Below, in pieces: positions 8,216-17,696 of a DNA stretch of 64,000 nucleotides. Where the stretch lies: NCBI RefSeq assembly GCF_022343555.1, contig NZ_JAKQZH010000002.1:744001-808000 (forward strand). Direction: 5' to 3'. Each line of letters begins with the position of its first letter. Within the stretch, counting starts at the first letter, position 1. The notes beneath the pieces are model-generated. The model ran no database searches, was not told the origin of the DNA, and was given only the letters and a program-made list of their open reading frames with translations. Origin of the DNA: Marinobacter sp. C7. Lineage in GTDB: Bacteria; Pseudomonadota; Gammaproteobacteria; Pseudomonadales; Oleiphilaceae. The position numbers were made by a program, and so were the translations under genes.

Positions 8216-10579
8216 ATGGGGAAGGCCGAGACAGAAAAGAGTCGTCTTGCTGCTCTTGAACGGCTGGGGATTCTGGATACACGACAGGAGGAGAGGTTTG
8301 ACCGCCTGACTTACCTGGCCCGGAGATTCTATTCGGTGCCAATAGCTCTGTTCTCCTTAATCGATCGGGACCGGCAATGGTTTAAATCCCGCCAGGGTCT
8401 CGAGACACAGGAAACACCACGTTCAGACGCAATCTGTGATCGCGCGATCGAGCAGGACAGGGTGTTTATCATCGAGGATGCCGCCAAGGATCCCAGGTTT
8501 TGTAACAATCCGCTCGTCACTGGCCCGCCTTATATCCGGTTCTATGCAGGCATGCCTGTTCGGGAGCCTACCGGCTTCAAGATTGGAACTCTCTGCATTA
8601 TCGACAGAAAACCCCGCACCGTTCCGGATGTTGAGCTTGATGTACTCCGAAGCCTTGCGAACCTGATCGAAGATGAGATAGAGCGCGCGTACCTGAGTGA
8701 TCACCATCAGGAATTCATGACCGTTTCCGAGTTGAATCGTGCAATTCAAAGAGCTCAAAACATATTCCTGACCTATGAGGACCACTCCGAAGCTTTCGAG
8801 ATCATGTTAGAGGATCTGCTCAACCTGACCCACAGCCAGTTTGGTTTTATTGGTGAGGTTCGGCACAACGATCATGGCAATCCTTTCCTGGAGGTCGGAG
8901 CCATCACTAACATTGCCTGGAGTCCTGAAACAAAAGGGCTGTACCAGGAAGTTCAGCGCCGAGGCATGAGGTTCGAACGCCTGGATAACATGATCGGAGT
9001 ATCCATTACCGCTGGAAAAGTAATTATCTCGAACGAGTTTGAATCGGATCCCAGGCGAGGCGGTTTGCCCGAGGGGCACCCTGAAATCTCCGCCTACATG
9101 GGTATTCCGATTTTTTCAGGTGATGAGCAGATTGGGCTCGTCGGATTGGCGAACCGCCACAACGGTTATTCCCCGAAAATCGCCAGTGAACTTGGTCCTT
9201 TGTTGCAGACCATCAGCCAGCTTATCGAGCGTAAGCGTTTGTTTGAAGAAAAGCTCAATCATAAGGAAAACCTCGAGAAGGCGGCTAATTTTGACGCTCT
9301 GACCGGCTTGCCCAATCGTCGCCTGATGACTGAACTCTTCGAGCGGGAGCTTGGTGAGGCCGATGAGAGGCAGGGTATTCTGTCGATTTGCTTTATTGAT
9401 CTGGACGGGTTCAAAGAGATTAATGACACTCACGGTCATTCGGTTGGCGATGCCGTGCTGAAAACTGTGGCGGATCGCCTGAAAAGCGCAGTCAGAGAAC
9501 ACGATATTATCGCGAGGTTGGGGGGTGATGAGTTCGTTGCCATCATCCGGGACACGCAGGAGCCCTCAATCTATCGGCGGATTCTTGAAGAGATCAGGCG
9601 CCCGATTCCGTTCAGACGCCATGTTCTGCAGCTTTCAGGGAGCATGGGCGTGACGGTTTATCCTGCGGATCACTCGGATACCGATGGACTCCTGCGGCAT
9701 GCCGACCAGGCAATGTATGCCGCAAAGGAGTCCGGCAAGAATCAGTACCAGGTGTTTGACCTTGAAACCCACGTTTCCCGGAAAGAGCGGGTGGAGATTC
9801 TGGAACAGATTCCGGCGGCTCTGGAAATGGGGCAGTTTGAGCTTTTTCTGCAACCGAAGATCGACTTGTTGAAAAATCGTGTTGAGGGATTCGAGGCCCT
9901 GATTCGCTGGCAGCACCCTGCGAGGGGACTGCTGAGCCCCATCAGTTTCCTGGGGCACCTGGAATATACGGAGTACGCTGCTGAGGTGGGCCGGTTTGTT
10001 ATCCGCGATGCGGTCGAAAAGTTGAAGACATGGCAAGAAGAGGGGCTGGATTATTCGCTGAGCATTAATCTGAGCCCATCGCATTTCATCAGCGATGATT
10101 TCGTTGCGGATTTGAAATCGGCATTGGCCGGCTGTGAGGCGTCGATTCGTTCCCGGCTTATTCTTGAGCTTCTGGAAACAACGGCTCTGGATGAAACGGA
10201 TCGGGTCATATCACTCCTGACTGAATGCCGGGCGCAGGGCGTGCTGGTGTCGCTGGACGACTTCGGAACAGGTTATTCGTCGCTGGATTACTTCAGACGA
10301 TTGCCCACCGACGAAATCAAGATTGATCGCTCCTTTGTGACCGATATGCTGGAGGATGGCGAGGATGAGCTGATCGTCAGTGCGATCATCGGGCTCTCGA
10401 AGAACTTCAATAAACGCATCGTTGCCGAAGGGATCGAGAATCAGGAAACGCAGGACCGTATGCTGGAAATGGGGTGTCGGCTTGTCCAGGGCTATTTCTA
10501 CACCAAGCCCCTACCTGCAGCAGAGGCGCTGGAATGGGCCCGGGAATTTCACGCAGCCAGAGATAGAGCGTCTCGATAA
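8216..10579 (+). CDS. GAF-GAF-GGDEF-EAL cyclic-di-GMP signalling protein
   Basis: Soluble protein of 787 residues. Two GAF-type sensor domains (about 10-165 and 190-345) precede a GGDEF domain (DALTGLPNRR; active loop RLGGDEF near residue 436) and a C-terminal EAL domain (EALIRW near 558, DDFGTGYSS, AEGIE). The GGDEF loop is canonical, and an RxxD inhibitory site (REHD) lies five residues before it. The EAL metal- and substrate-binding residues look intact, so both synthesis and hydrolysis of cyclic-di-GMP are possible. I prefer the ATG at 8216, which has TTGGAG upstream. No membrane segment is visible. It appears monocistronic. Confidence 0.92.
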   Translation: MGKAETEKSRLAALERLGILDTRQEERFDRLTYLARRFYSVPIALFSLIDRDRQWFKSRQGLETQETPRSDAICDRAIEQDRVFIIEDAAKDPRFCNNPLVTGPPYIRFYAGMPVREPTGFKIGTLCIIDRKPRTVPDVELDVLRSLANLIEDEIERAYLSDHHQEFMTVSELNRAIQRAQNIFLTYEDHSEAFEIMLEDLLNLTHSQFGFIGEVRHNDHGNPFLEVGAITNIAWSPETKGLYQEVQRRGMRFERLDNMIGVSITAGKVIISNEFESDPRRGGLPEGHPEISAYMGIPIFSGDEQIGLVGLANRHNGYSPKIASELGPLLQTISQLIERKRLFEEKLNHKENLEKAANFDALTGLPNRRLMTELFERELGEADERQGILSICFIDLDGFKEINDTHGHSVGDAVLKTVADRLKSAVREHDIIARLGGDEFVAIIRDTQEPSIYRRILEEIRRPIPFRRHVLQLSGSMGVTVYPADHSDTDGLLRHADQAMYAAKESGKNQYQVFDLETHVSRKERVEILEQIPAALEMGQFELFLQPKIDLLKNRVEGFEALIRWQHPARGLLSPISFLGHLEYTEYAAEVGRFVIRDAVEKLKTWQEEGLDYSLSINLSPSHFISDDFVADLKSALAGCEASIRSRLILELLETTALDETDRVISLLTECRAQGVLVSLDDFGTGYSSLDYFRRLPTDEIKIDRSFVTDMLEDGEDELIVSAIIGLSKNFNKRIVAEGIENQETQDRMLEMGCRLVQGYFYTKPLPAAEALEWAREFHAARDRASR

Positions 10580-10623
10580 GTAGTCTGTTGCCGACCGGGT
10601 TGCCCGATACCTGACAGTCGGCA

Positions 10624-11571
10624 TCAGTAGCTGTTTCTTAACAGTTCATGGTACTCGGTCTTGAACCTTTCGAGGCTCAGGTAGCGGTTGCGATGGTCTA
10701 CCAGTCCGGCGGCATTGAAGGCTTCGACGAAGGCCAGCGATTCGCCGGAGGCCGTGGTGCCGTCCAGGCCCTCCCAGTCTGCGAACTGCACGAGATCCAG
10801 CAGGACTGTCAGCGCCAGTGGGCCGTTCGCCTCTTCCAGGTAATGGTAGGCCAGCGCGTAATGTTCGAAGCGGTAATCGGCGGTGGTGGCATCGAAGACC
10901 GTGACATCCATCAGCGGGTCGTAATCATAGTGCTGGTAGACCGGCGCAATGGGCTCGCCGGCCACCACCGATGCCTGGCCCTCGGCAAACCACAGGGGCA
11001 GCAACGAATGCCGGGCCTGATAGCGGCTCAGGTTCTCCTGAACGAAATGGGCCAGTTCATGGGTGATGATCCGGTCTGAGTCGTAGGGCCACTGGCTGGC
11101 GTAGGGCATGATGCTGACGGCGGCGACGGAAGCGGATGCAAACTCGCTTCTGGACAGCGTCGGGCTCAGGCAGCCAATCAGATGGTCCGGATCCGGCACG
11201 GACGTACTGCGGTCCTCGACAAACTCCGGCCAGCGCAACTGGAACCGGCTCAGTACGCCGTCAATCCGTCGCTCCAGCTCCGTTGCCGCCGCCCGGAAGT
11301 CGGTCTCGCTGTAGGCGGGGGAGCCATAGACCCGGACCCGACCGCTGTCAGTCTCAAAATACAGGGAATCATCAATGCAGGCTTCCGCCGCCACATCCAG
11401 GCTCCAGGAATCGTCCGGGAAATCTTCGCCGGTGTCACCGATATAGAGGAAGAATCCCGAAGAGAACGAATCCCGGTCGTGTTCATCATCAAAACCTTCG
11501 GAGACCGTCACCTTGCAGCCAGATATCAGCGTGAGGGTAAGGCCCATAACGACTGCTGTGATTCTTCCCAT
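10624..11571 (-). CDS. Putative lipoprotein with HExxH zinc-peptidase motif
   Basis: A 315-residue protein with a lipoprotein signal peptide (lipobox LISGC, Cys19). It carries HELAHF at residues 171-176 and WFAEG 22 residues later, the zinc-ligand layout of the MA-clan (gluzincin) peptidases, where Glu197 would be the third ligand. The N-terminal half is acidic and unrecognised. It is thus likely a membrane-anchored, periplasm-facing metallopeptidase or peptidase-like protein. The gene lies alone between a cyclic-di-GMP protein and a mechanosensitive channel. The substrate is unknown; the family call rests only on the motif and its spacing. Confidence 0.75.
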   Translation of the reverse strand: MGRITAVVMGLTLTLISGCKVTVSEGFDDEHDRDSFSSGFFLYIGDTGEDFPDDSWSLDVAAEACIDDSLYFETDSGRVRVYGSPAYSETDFRAAATELERRIDGVLSRFQLRWPEFVEDRSTSVPDPDHLIGCLSPTLSRSEFASASVAAVSIMPYASQWPYDSDRIITHELAHFVQENLSRYQARHSLLPLWFAEGQASVVAGEPIAPVYQHYDYDPLMDVTVFDATTADYRFEHYALAYHYLEEANGPLALTVLLDLVQFADWEGLDGTTASGESLAFVEAFNAAGLVDHRNRYLSLERFKTEYHELLRNSY

Positions 11572-11675
11572 CCCAACCTCCGGCGGTATTGTTGTTACCC
11601 GTTATCTTCTCAAAGCGGGCAACGGGATGTCGTCAACCGGTGTAAAGATCCGGTAAATGCCGCTTTCTTCCAGTC

Positions 11676-14465
11676 CTATTCCGGACGAGTTTCCTGATCC
11701 TTGCGCGTATGGGTGGTGCTGCCCGGAAACGACGCCGTTGCGGTGCGGATGTGAATGTCCCGTTGCGGGAAGGGAATCTCGATTCCCGCTTCCCGCAGCG
11801 ACCGGGTGATGGTGGCGTGCAGTTCGTGGGACAGGGGCATGATGTCCCCGATTTCGCGCACAAAGACCCGGATCTCGAAGTTCACGCTGCTGTCGCCCAG
11901 GCCAACACAGAACACCGCCGGGGCCGGGTCATTCACGACCCGCTCGTTGTCGGTGGCAATCCGGAACAGCAGGTCCTGGACCTTGTCCACATCGGAACCG
12001 TAGGCCACGCCCACCCTGACGATGACCCGGGTAATGGCGTCGGTCAGGGTCCAGTTGGTCAGGTCCTGCGTAACGAAAGTCTTGTTGGGTATGATCTGTT
12101 CCTTGCGATCCCAGTCCACCAGGGTGGTGGCGCGGATACGGATCCGGGAGACGGTGCCGGTGATGCCGCCAATGGAGACGGTGTCGCCGACACGGATGGG
12201 GCGCTCGAACAGCAGTATCAGACCCGAGACGAAGTTGGCCACAATCTCCTGCAGGCCAAAGCCCAGGCCCACACCGAGGGCCGCCACCAGCCATTGCAGT
12301 TTCGACCACTGCAGCCCCAGCACCCCGAGCGCGGCGATGATGCCGATAAAGACAATGATGTAGGTGGCCATGGTGGTGATGGCGTAACCGACCCCCGGCT
12401 CCAGGCGTAGCCTGCTCAGGAACATCACCTCCAGGGTCCCAGGAAGGTTGCGGGCGGCCAGCACGGTACCTGCTCCGACCGCAAGCGCCAGCATCAGGTC
12501 GCCCAGGTTGATGGGCACCGGAGTTTCCCCTTCCACGCCGGTATCGATGCTCCAGAGCGTGATGGCGTCGAAGATGCCCAGGGCCGGGAATACATCGTCC
12601 CACAGCATCCAGAGGCCGATGCCGGCCACCACGAGGGACAGGGTGCGAAGCAGCGTCTCGCTCTGCTGACTGATGTCATTCATATCCTGCCGGGGCGAGT
12701 CGTAGCTTGCCGGCATGGCCTCACCGGTGGACTCTGCGGCTTCGCGGGCTTCTGCCAGCTTGCGCTCGGCCTCGCGCTCTTCGAGCCGCCGTACCAGGGC
12801 CATGCGCCGTTCCCGGACGGTCAGCCCCCGCAGTCCGAGGTAATGCAGCAGGATGACAAAGGCGAGCCAGCAGATGCTCATGAACATCAGACCTTCAAGG
12901 CGAACGGCACTGTAGTGGTAGCCCCAGGCCGAGAGCGCCGCCAGCATGGGAGGTACCGCAACGGCGACAACGTGCAACACCTTTAGCGCCCGTCGACTCG
13001 GCTGATCCTGGCGTACGGCGGACATGAACTGGTGAGCAAACCAGGCCAGCGCCAGTGATGCGATGGCGAAGAGCGTGCGGCCCAGACTGTCGCTGTAGAC
13101 CGATCCCTCGGGCAATGCCATGGCCGGCATGATGATGACGATGGGCGTCAGGACCCAGAGCAGAAGCGGAATCTGTTTACGCAGAGCCTGCAGGGTGTTG
13201 GGATTCCAATGGAAGTGCTGCTCTCCCAAACCACCCGGATAGGCAACGGTATAGACCGTCCTTAGCAGCAACATGGTAAACGCGGCATTGGAGAAACCCC
13301 GGGACAACGCATGCAGGAATTCGTTGCCTTCATCGAGCAGTAATGACGTGATACCCAGCGCGATCACCGCGGGAAGGGCTCGCAACAGGCTGAGGAGGCT
13401 GGCATACAGTGTCAGGTTCCAGTGGTCCTTGCCGACGTTGCCCACGTCTTCCCCGGACTCGGCCAATGCCCGGCGGATGGGCCTGCGTCGGGCCGAGAGG
13501 ACGATCAGCAGGGCCGCAAGCAGGGCGATTTCAGGCCAGTGTTCATCGAGCGAGGTTTTGACGCCCTCCCCTAAAGGGGTCCATTCCAGGCTCGATGCCA
13601 GCCAGCTGACGCCCTCGAACAGCTTTCCGAAGGTAGCCAGGTCAATGGCCTCGGTGCTGGGTAACCAGAACAGGCGTTGCTGCAGGAGTTCCTTGTAGGC
13701 TTCCAGCCGGTCCTGCAGCTCGGCGACGGTGTTGTAATAGTCGTTCAGCACTTCAATGTGCTCGGTGACCACCCCGTGCAATTCTCGCAGCAGCTGCGAG
13801 CGCCTGACTTCCAGCTGGCCGCGGATGTCGTCGCTTGGATTGATCACCGCTTCGAACTCTTCCAGGCGCAGCTGCTCTTCGCGGGCTGCGGAGAGCTGGG
13901 CGGTGATGCCCTGGGTCAGACCGGCGGCAATGGTCTGGCTGCGCAAACGTTCCAGCCGTTGACGTAGCAGATTGGCGTAATCGTCGGTGAGATTCAGCCC
14001 GGCCCGCTCCAGCCGGAGCTGGAAGCTCTCGTATTCGTTGTCCAGTCGCTTGAGCAGGGATTCGGCAAAGGCCAGTCGCTCCTGACTGGTGCCCAGTGCT
14101 TTACGGCGGGCGGCGAGCGCTTCACCCAGTTTCTGGATGTGCTGGCGAATGTCCTCGTTCTCGGGTGTCGGCAGCTGGCTTTCCAGAGGCTCTTCCAGTG
14201 CCTCGATCTCCGGCTTTACCGGGGTAGGAGAGGGTTCGGGTTCTTTCTCTTCTTCCGAGGCATTCTTGCTGTCGGTTTCTTCCTTGTCTTTTGCTTCGTC
14301 CGCACTCACAGGGGGCTGCTGTTCAGTCTGGGTCTGCACCGGAGGAAGCAGGTCGTCCAGTGCAGCAGTAACCTGCTTGGCGACAGCTCCGCTGGTCCAC
14401 AGGGACAGAGAGCAGAGCAATAGGAAAAGACAGCGTATATTCATGGATGGAAAGAGACCCCGCAC
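11676..14465 (-). CDS. Large MscS-family mechanosensitive channel (MscK-like)
   Basis: A 929-residue inner-membrane protein. A signal peptide (LFLLLCSLSLWTSGAVA) is followed by a low-complexity Glu/Pro/Lys linker, a coiled-coil-rich periplasmic domain (about 90-310), a run of membrane segments, and the C-terminal MscS core. In the core the pore helix precedes ANFVSGLILLFERPIRVGD, the beta domain holds IGGITGTVSRIRIRATTLVD, and the family motif IIPNKTFV follows. Size and layout match the MscK/KefA group, which vents osmolytes under hypo-osmotic stress. The GTG at 14465 has GGAAAG upstream; an ATG at 14444 is an alternative that also starts the signal peptide. Confidence 0.9.
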   Translation of the reverse strand: MRGLFPSMNIRCLFLLLCSLSLWTSGAVAKQVTAALDDLLPPVQTQTEQQPPVSADEAKDKEETDSKNASEEEKEPEPSPTPVKPEIEALEEPLESQLPTPENEDIRQHIQKLGEALAARRKALGTSQERLAFAESLLKRLDNEYESFQLRLERAGLNLTDDYANLLRQRLERLRSQTIAAGLTQGITAQLSAAREEQLRLEEFEAVINPSDDIRGQLEVRRSQLLRELHGVVTEHIEVLNDYYNTVAELQDRLEAYKELLQQRLFWLPSTEAIDLATFGKLFEGVSWLASSLEWTPLGEGVKTSLDEHWPEIALLAALLIVLSARRRPIRRALAESGEDVGNVGKDHWNLTLYASLLSLLRALPAVIALGITSLLLDEGNEFLHALSRGFSNAAFTMLLLRTVYTVAYPGGLGEQHFHWNPNTLQALRKQIPLLLWVLTPIVIIMPAMALPEGSVYSDSLGRTLFAIASLALAWFAHQFMSAVRQDQPSRRALKVLHVVAVAVPPMLAALSAWGYHYSAVRLEGLMFMSICWLAFVILLHYLGLRGLTVRERRMALVRRLEEREAERKLAEAREAAESTGEAMPASYDSPRQDMNDISQQSETLLRTLSLVVAGIGLWMLWDDVFPALGIFDAITLWSIDTGVEGETPVPINLGDLMLALAVGAGTVLAARNLPGTLEVMFLSRLRLEPGVGYAITTMATYIIVFIGIIAALGVLGLQWSKLQWLVAALGVGLGFGLQEIVANFVSGLILLFERPIRVGDTVSIGGITGTVSRIRIRATTLVDWDRKEQIIPNKTFVTQDLTNWTLTDAITRVIVRVGVAYGSDVDKVQDLLFRIATDNERVVNDPAPAVFCVGLGDSSVNFEIRVFVREIGDIMPLSHELHATITRSLREAGIEIPFPQRDIHIRTATASFPGSTTHTRKDQETRPE

Positions 14466-14544
14466 GGCTTTCCGATAGTGTAGCCAGAATAAGGTGCGGG
14501 GAGGAGAAGAACGGCGTTACGGTCGTGTAAATGGCGGTGCCAGC

Positions 14545-14820
14545 TTACTCGCCGGCCTCGGCGTTCAGCAGCTGTGGCTTCTTCAGGGCCTTCTGGAACA
14601 GGTCCTTTTCCTCAGCAATGGCCATGGCGCACTGTTCGGCCAGGTCCTCGCCCAGGCCCTCAACTTTGCGCTCAAGGAACATCTGGATGTTCTCGGCCAG
14701 TTCCAGAATCTTGTCTCGGGCATCCGCCTCGGCTTTGGATTGAAAAAGCATCGTTTCGGGATTCTTCAGCGCCATTTCCAGGCCATCCTTATCCGAATAA
14801 TAGAGTGCTTGTACTGCCAT
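14545..14820 (-). CDS. yebG: YebG family DNA-damage-inducible protein
   Basis: Small 91-residue protein beginning MAVQALYYSDKDG and containing the family pattern FQSKAEADARDKILELAEN, which matches E. coli YebG (SKKEADAYDKMLD). YebG is a LexA-regulated SOS protein of unclear biochemical role. The start at 14820 is chosen because homology begins there. A LexA-type box lies about 24 bases upstream, supporting both identity and SOS control. The longer in-frame extension would run through the box and is rejected. Confidence 0.88.
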   Translation of the reverse strand: MAVQALYYSDKDGLEMALKNPETMLFQSKAEADARDKILELAENIQMFLERKVEGLGEDLAEQCAMAIAEEKDLFQKALKKPQLLNAEAGE

Positions 14821-14843
14821 GAGGTTTCCTCGCAGTCTTTGGG

Positions 14844-14863
14844 AACTGTATGTTTGTACAGTA
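14844..14863 (-). promoter_or_regulatory. LexA (SOS) box upstream of yebG
   Basis: AACTGTATGTTTGTACAGTA contains CTGT-N8-ACAG and matches the gammaproteobacterial consensus TACTGTATATATATACAGTA closely. It stands immediately before the yebG homologue, a classic SOS gene. Confidence 0.85.
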
Positions 14864-15050
14864 GTGAATGGTACACGAGTGCGGAGGAATTGAGGAGTCG
14901 AATAAACACGCTTGAGCGAAGTCAAGGTGCCGGGGATACAGTCCGTAACCAAAAATACCCCTCTTTTTACGTTGAACGACCGTTCAGTCTTTTAAATGCG
15001 GGTATAGTTCTGACACCAAAAAATACAAGACAAATCAGAGGACTGTATCA

Positions 15051-16301
15051 ATGAAAAGGAGAGCAACCCTGCTCGCAGGCTTGATCCTGTGTATCGCCAG
15101 TTTCCCGCTGATGGCGGAAACGATACGGCTGGGTTTCAATTACCCTGAGTCCGGACGTTACAAGAACCTTGGCTTACAGCAGCGGCTCGCCGCCTTTCTG
15201 GCGGTGAATGAAATCAACGAAACGGGAGGCATCCTCGGCAGGGAGGTAGAGCTGGTCATTCGCAATACGGCCGGCGAGCCCGAACGGGGCGCCGCGAATA
15301 CGGAAGAGCTGATCCGCGAAGAAAACGTGGACATGGTCTTCGGGGGCGCGTCCAGTGCGGTGACGATTGCCTCGGGCAAGGTCGCGAAAAAGCTCGGCCG
15401 TCTGTATTTCGGAACAACAACCTCCGCCAATGCCACCACCGGCAGCGAAGGGCACGACCATATGTTTCGCGAGTACCCCAACGCCTGGATGACGGCGAAT
15501 GCGTTGGGTCACTATCTGACGGAAAACTTCGGCGACGCCAACTATTTCTATGTGACCGCCGATTACACCTGGGGGCACTCCTCTGAGGCGTCGCTTCGCG
15601 AATTTACCAATACCTCCGATACGGAAAAGCACCCCCACGCGCTGACCCCCTTCCCGCGGGCCCTCATCCGGGATTTCAGAAAGGCTCTGGAGACCGCCGA
15701 AGCGAGCGATGCCGACGTGCTGGTCCTGGTGCTCTACGGTGACGACCTGGTCCGGGCACTTCAGGTCGCCTATGAGATGGGTCTGAAAGACAAGGTTCAG
15801 ATTATCCTGCCCAATATCACGCTGGGTATCGCCCAGGCTGTCGGTGCGACCATCCTGGAAGGCGTGATCTCGACCACCCCCTGGGAGTGGACGATTCCAT
15901 ATCAGCTCGATTTCCCGCGTGGCAAGGAGTTTGTCGAGGCGTTTACGCAAGAATACGGGGTCCGGCCGACCTCTACCGCGGCCACCGCTTATGACATTGT
16001 CTACGAGTACAAGAGTGCGGTGGAGCGTGCCGGAACCACCGATACTCAGGCGTTGATCAAGGCCCTGGAAGGACATGAGTACACGTTGCTCAAGGACCGG
16101 CAACAGTGGCGGGCATTCGATCACCAGAATCTGCAGACCGTTTATGTGGTCCGCAGTAAGCCTCGCAACCAAGTGCTGAGCGACGAGCTGCGCAGTGACT
16201 TCTTCGAAGTTGTCGGATCGCTGGAGGGCGAGAAAGCCGCGCAGACCCTGGAACAATGGAAGGCCGAGCGGGCTGCGGCGAACAAGCCTCCCTATCTGTA
16301 A
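15051..16301 (+). CDS. Orphan Liv-type periplasmic binding protein
   Basis: Type I periplasmic ligand-binding protein, 416 residues. The signal peptide runs MKRRATLLAGLILCIASFPLMA with cleavage before ETIRL, followed by LGFNYPESGRYKNLG and the ligand-pocket region GGASSAVTIASG. No permease or ATPase genes are next to it, so it either feeds a transporter encoded elsewhere or acts as a sensor for a signalling partner. The nearest gene downstream is a convergent membrane diguanylate cyclase beyond a shared terminator. The start follows CAGAGGA at normal spacing. Confidence 0.88.
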   Translation: MKRRATLLAGLILCIASFPLMAETIRLGFNYPESGRYKNLGLQQRLAAFLAVNEINETGGILGREVELVIRNTAGEPERGAANTEELIREENVDMVFGGASSAVTIASGKVAKKLGRLYFGTTTSANATTGSEGHDHMFREYPNAWMTANALGHYLTENFGDANYFYVTADYTWGHSSEASLREFTNTSDTEKHPHALTPFPRALIRDFRKALETAEASDADVLVLVLYGDDLVRALQVAYEMGLKDKVQIILPNITLGIAQAVGATILEGVISTTPWEWTIPYQLDFPRGKEFVEAFTQEYGVRPTSTAATAYDIVYEYKSAVERAGTTDTQALIKALEGHEYTLLKDRQQWRAFDHQNLQTVYVVRSKPRNQVLSDELRSDFFEVVGSLEGEKAAQTLEQWKAERAAANKPPYL

Positions 16302-16325
16302 AGGCGGCCGCCCGGATAGCCTTTG

Positions 16326-16354
16326 AAAATGCCCTGCTGGATGCAGGGCATTTT
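16326..16354. terminator. Bidirectional rho-independent terminator
   Basis: A perfect 12-bp stem (AAAATGCCCTGC / GCAGGGCATTTT) with a TGGAT loop is flanked by A and T runs. It lies between the convergent binding-protein and diguanylate cyclase genes and can terminate both. Confidence 0.85.
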
Positions 16355-16382
16355 GCAGGTGGCTCGGGTTGAGCTTCCGGAC

Positions 16383-17480
16383 TCACACCCGCTCTGCGGA
16401 TGCTGTGCCAGGGATCGATCCGGGACTTTCGTTATCGTGCATCACAACCCGGTTGCGGCCCTGGGCCTTTGCCATGTACAGATGTCTGTCGGCAATTGCG
16501 AACAGCTCCTTCCCGCCTTGCGAATCGGGATCCCCGGTGGCAACGCCGACGCTGATGGTCACCGGAAGCTGGCCCGCTTCCGTGGTGAAGGGTTCTTTTG
16601 CCACCGCCATCCTTATGGCCTCGGCGCGCTGTTGCACAGTCTGGCGATCGCCGACCCGCAGCAAGACAGCGAATTCCTCGCCGCCAAGCCGGCCCACGAG
16701 ATCTTCGGCCCGAACTGCAGACGTAAGTCTTCGGGTCATGGCAATAATGACCTCGTCGCCGACGGCATGCCCATGGACGTCGTTGACCTGTTTGAAGTTG
16801 TCGATATCGACCAGCAGGAGTGAATAGAGTTGGCCGGTTGCCTGCATCTCCCTTTGTACGTCGGTCATTATCTCGATGAAATGACGCCGGTTGGATATTC
16901 CGGTCAGGAAGTCGCGGTCTGCTAACGTCTGGAGCTTCTCCTGTGCGCTTTCCCGCGAGCGCTCTTGGCAATAGGCTGCAACACCACCAGCGGTAAGTGC
17001 ACCGAAGATGTTCACCAGTGAGGCATTCCCCTGCACGGCTGGCCACTCGGTTCGGTTGGCGAAGATCAGTGCGGCCAGTAGGCCGAGAAAGGCAACGTAA
17101 GTGGGAACTGCCCTGCGTGTCCCTAGCAGGAAGAAGTTGATCATTACGAAGAACACCGCCCAAACCGACGCCGAGAAATCACCCCGCACGTAGTAAAAGA
17201 AAAACAGAGTCAATCCACCGGCCGAGAGTACGGAGACCCAGGCGGCTCGCTCAACGTTTTGATGGCGTTGCAGATCAAATAATGCAGCGAGAGTGATCAC
17301 GAGGAAGATGAATTCGACGGCCGTGAGCAAATACGCCTGAAAGAAAATCAGGTTGATCAAGCCGAGAACAAGAGAGGTTGCTGCCAGGATAACGAGGCAG
17401 AAATACGCTACCGTGGCTCGTCGATGATCAATTTTCCCGCCGTCTGGCGGATTACGGTCGAACCCCCGTATAGGCGTCAA
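16383..17480 (-). CDS. Membrane-bound diguanylate cyclase
   Basis: A 365-residue protein with about six N-terminal membrane segments (roughly residues 20-165) followed by a GGDEF domain. The domain opens with DRDFLTGISNRRHF; the active loop is RLGGEEF (the GGEEF variant is normally active). An RxxD product-inhibition site (RAED) lies five residues before it. It makes cyclic-di-GMP in response to an unknown membrane signal. The likely start is TTG at 17480, with GGGGAG upstream; the membrane domain is of no type I can name. It is convergent with the orphan binding-protein gene. Confidence 0.88.
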   Translation of the reverse strand: MTPIRGFDRNPPDGGKIDHRRATVAYFCLVILAATSLVLGLINLIFFQAYLLTAVEFIFLVITLAALFDLQRHQNVERAAWVSVLSAGGLTLFFFYYVRGDFSASVWAVFFVMINFFLLGTRRAVPTYVAFLGLLAALIFANRTEWPAVQGNASLVNIFGALTAGGVAAYCQERSRESAQEKLQTLADRDFLTGISNRRHFIEIMTDVQREMQATGQLYSLLLVDIDNFKQVNDVHGHAVGDEVIIAMTRRLTSAVRAEDLVGRLGGEEFAVLLRVGDRQTVQQRAEAIRMAVAKEPFTTEAGQLPVTISVGVATGDPDSQGGKELFAIADRHLYMAKAQGRNRVVMHDNESPGSIPGTASAERV

Positions 17481-17696
17481 TGGTCAAACTCCCCATCTTC
17501 GTTGCATCACGATTGTAGTTTAAAGTCTTTCATATGCAATATTACCAGCCCGGCGGCTCCGCATGGCCCCCCGATAGTGTGGTTTTTGCTCAATTGCCCG
17601 GCAACAATGAATTGCGAAAAAAAAGGATGTATGCCTGAGGGACCTGCAACGGCGATCTGGCGGGTAGAGAATGATCGGTAAAAATGATGGCTGTAA

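Noticed and set aside
10580-10623. Possible hairpin TGCCGAC...GTCGGCA between the GAF-GGDEF-EAL gene and the lipoprotein gene
   Set aside because: The loop is long and no T run follows, so I do not call it a terminator.
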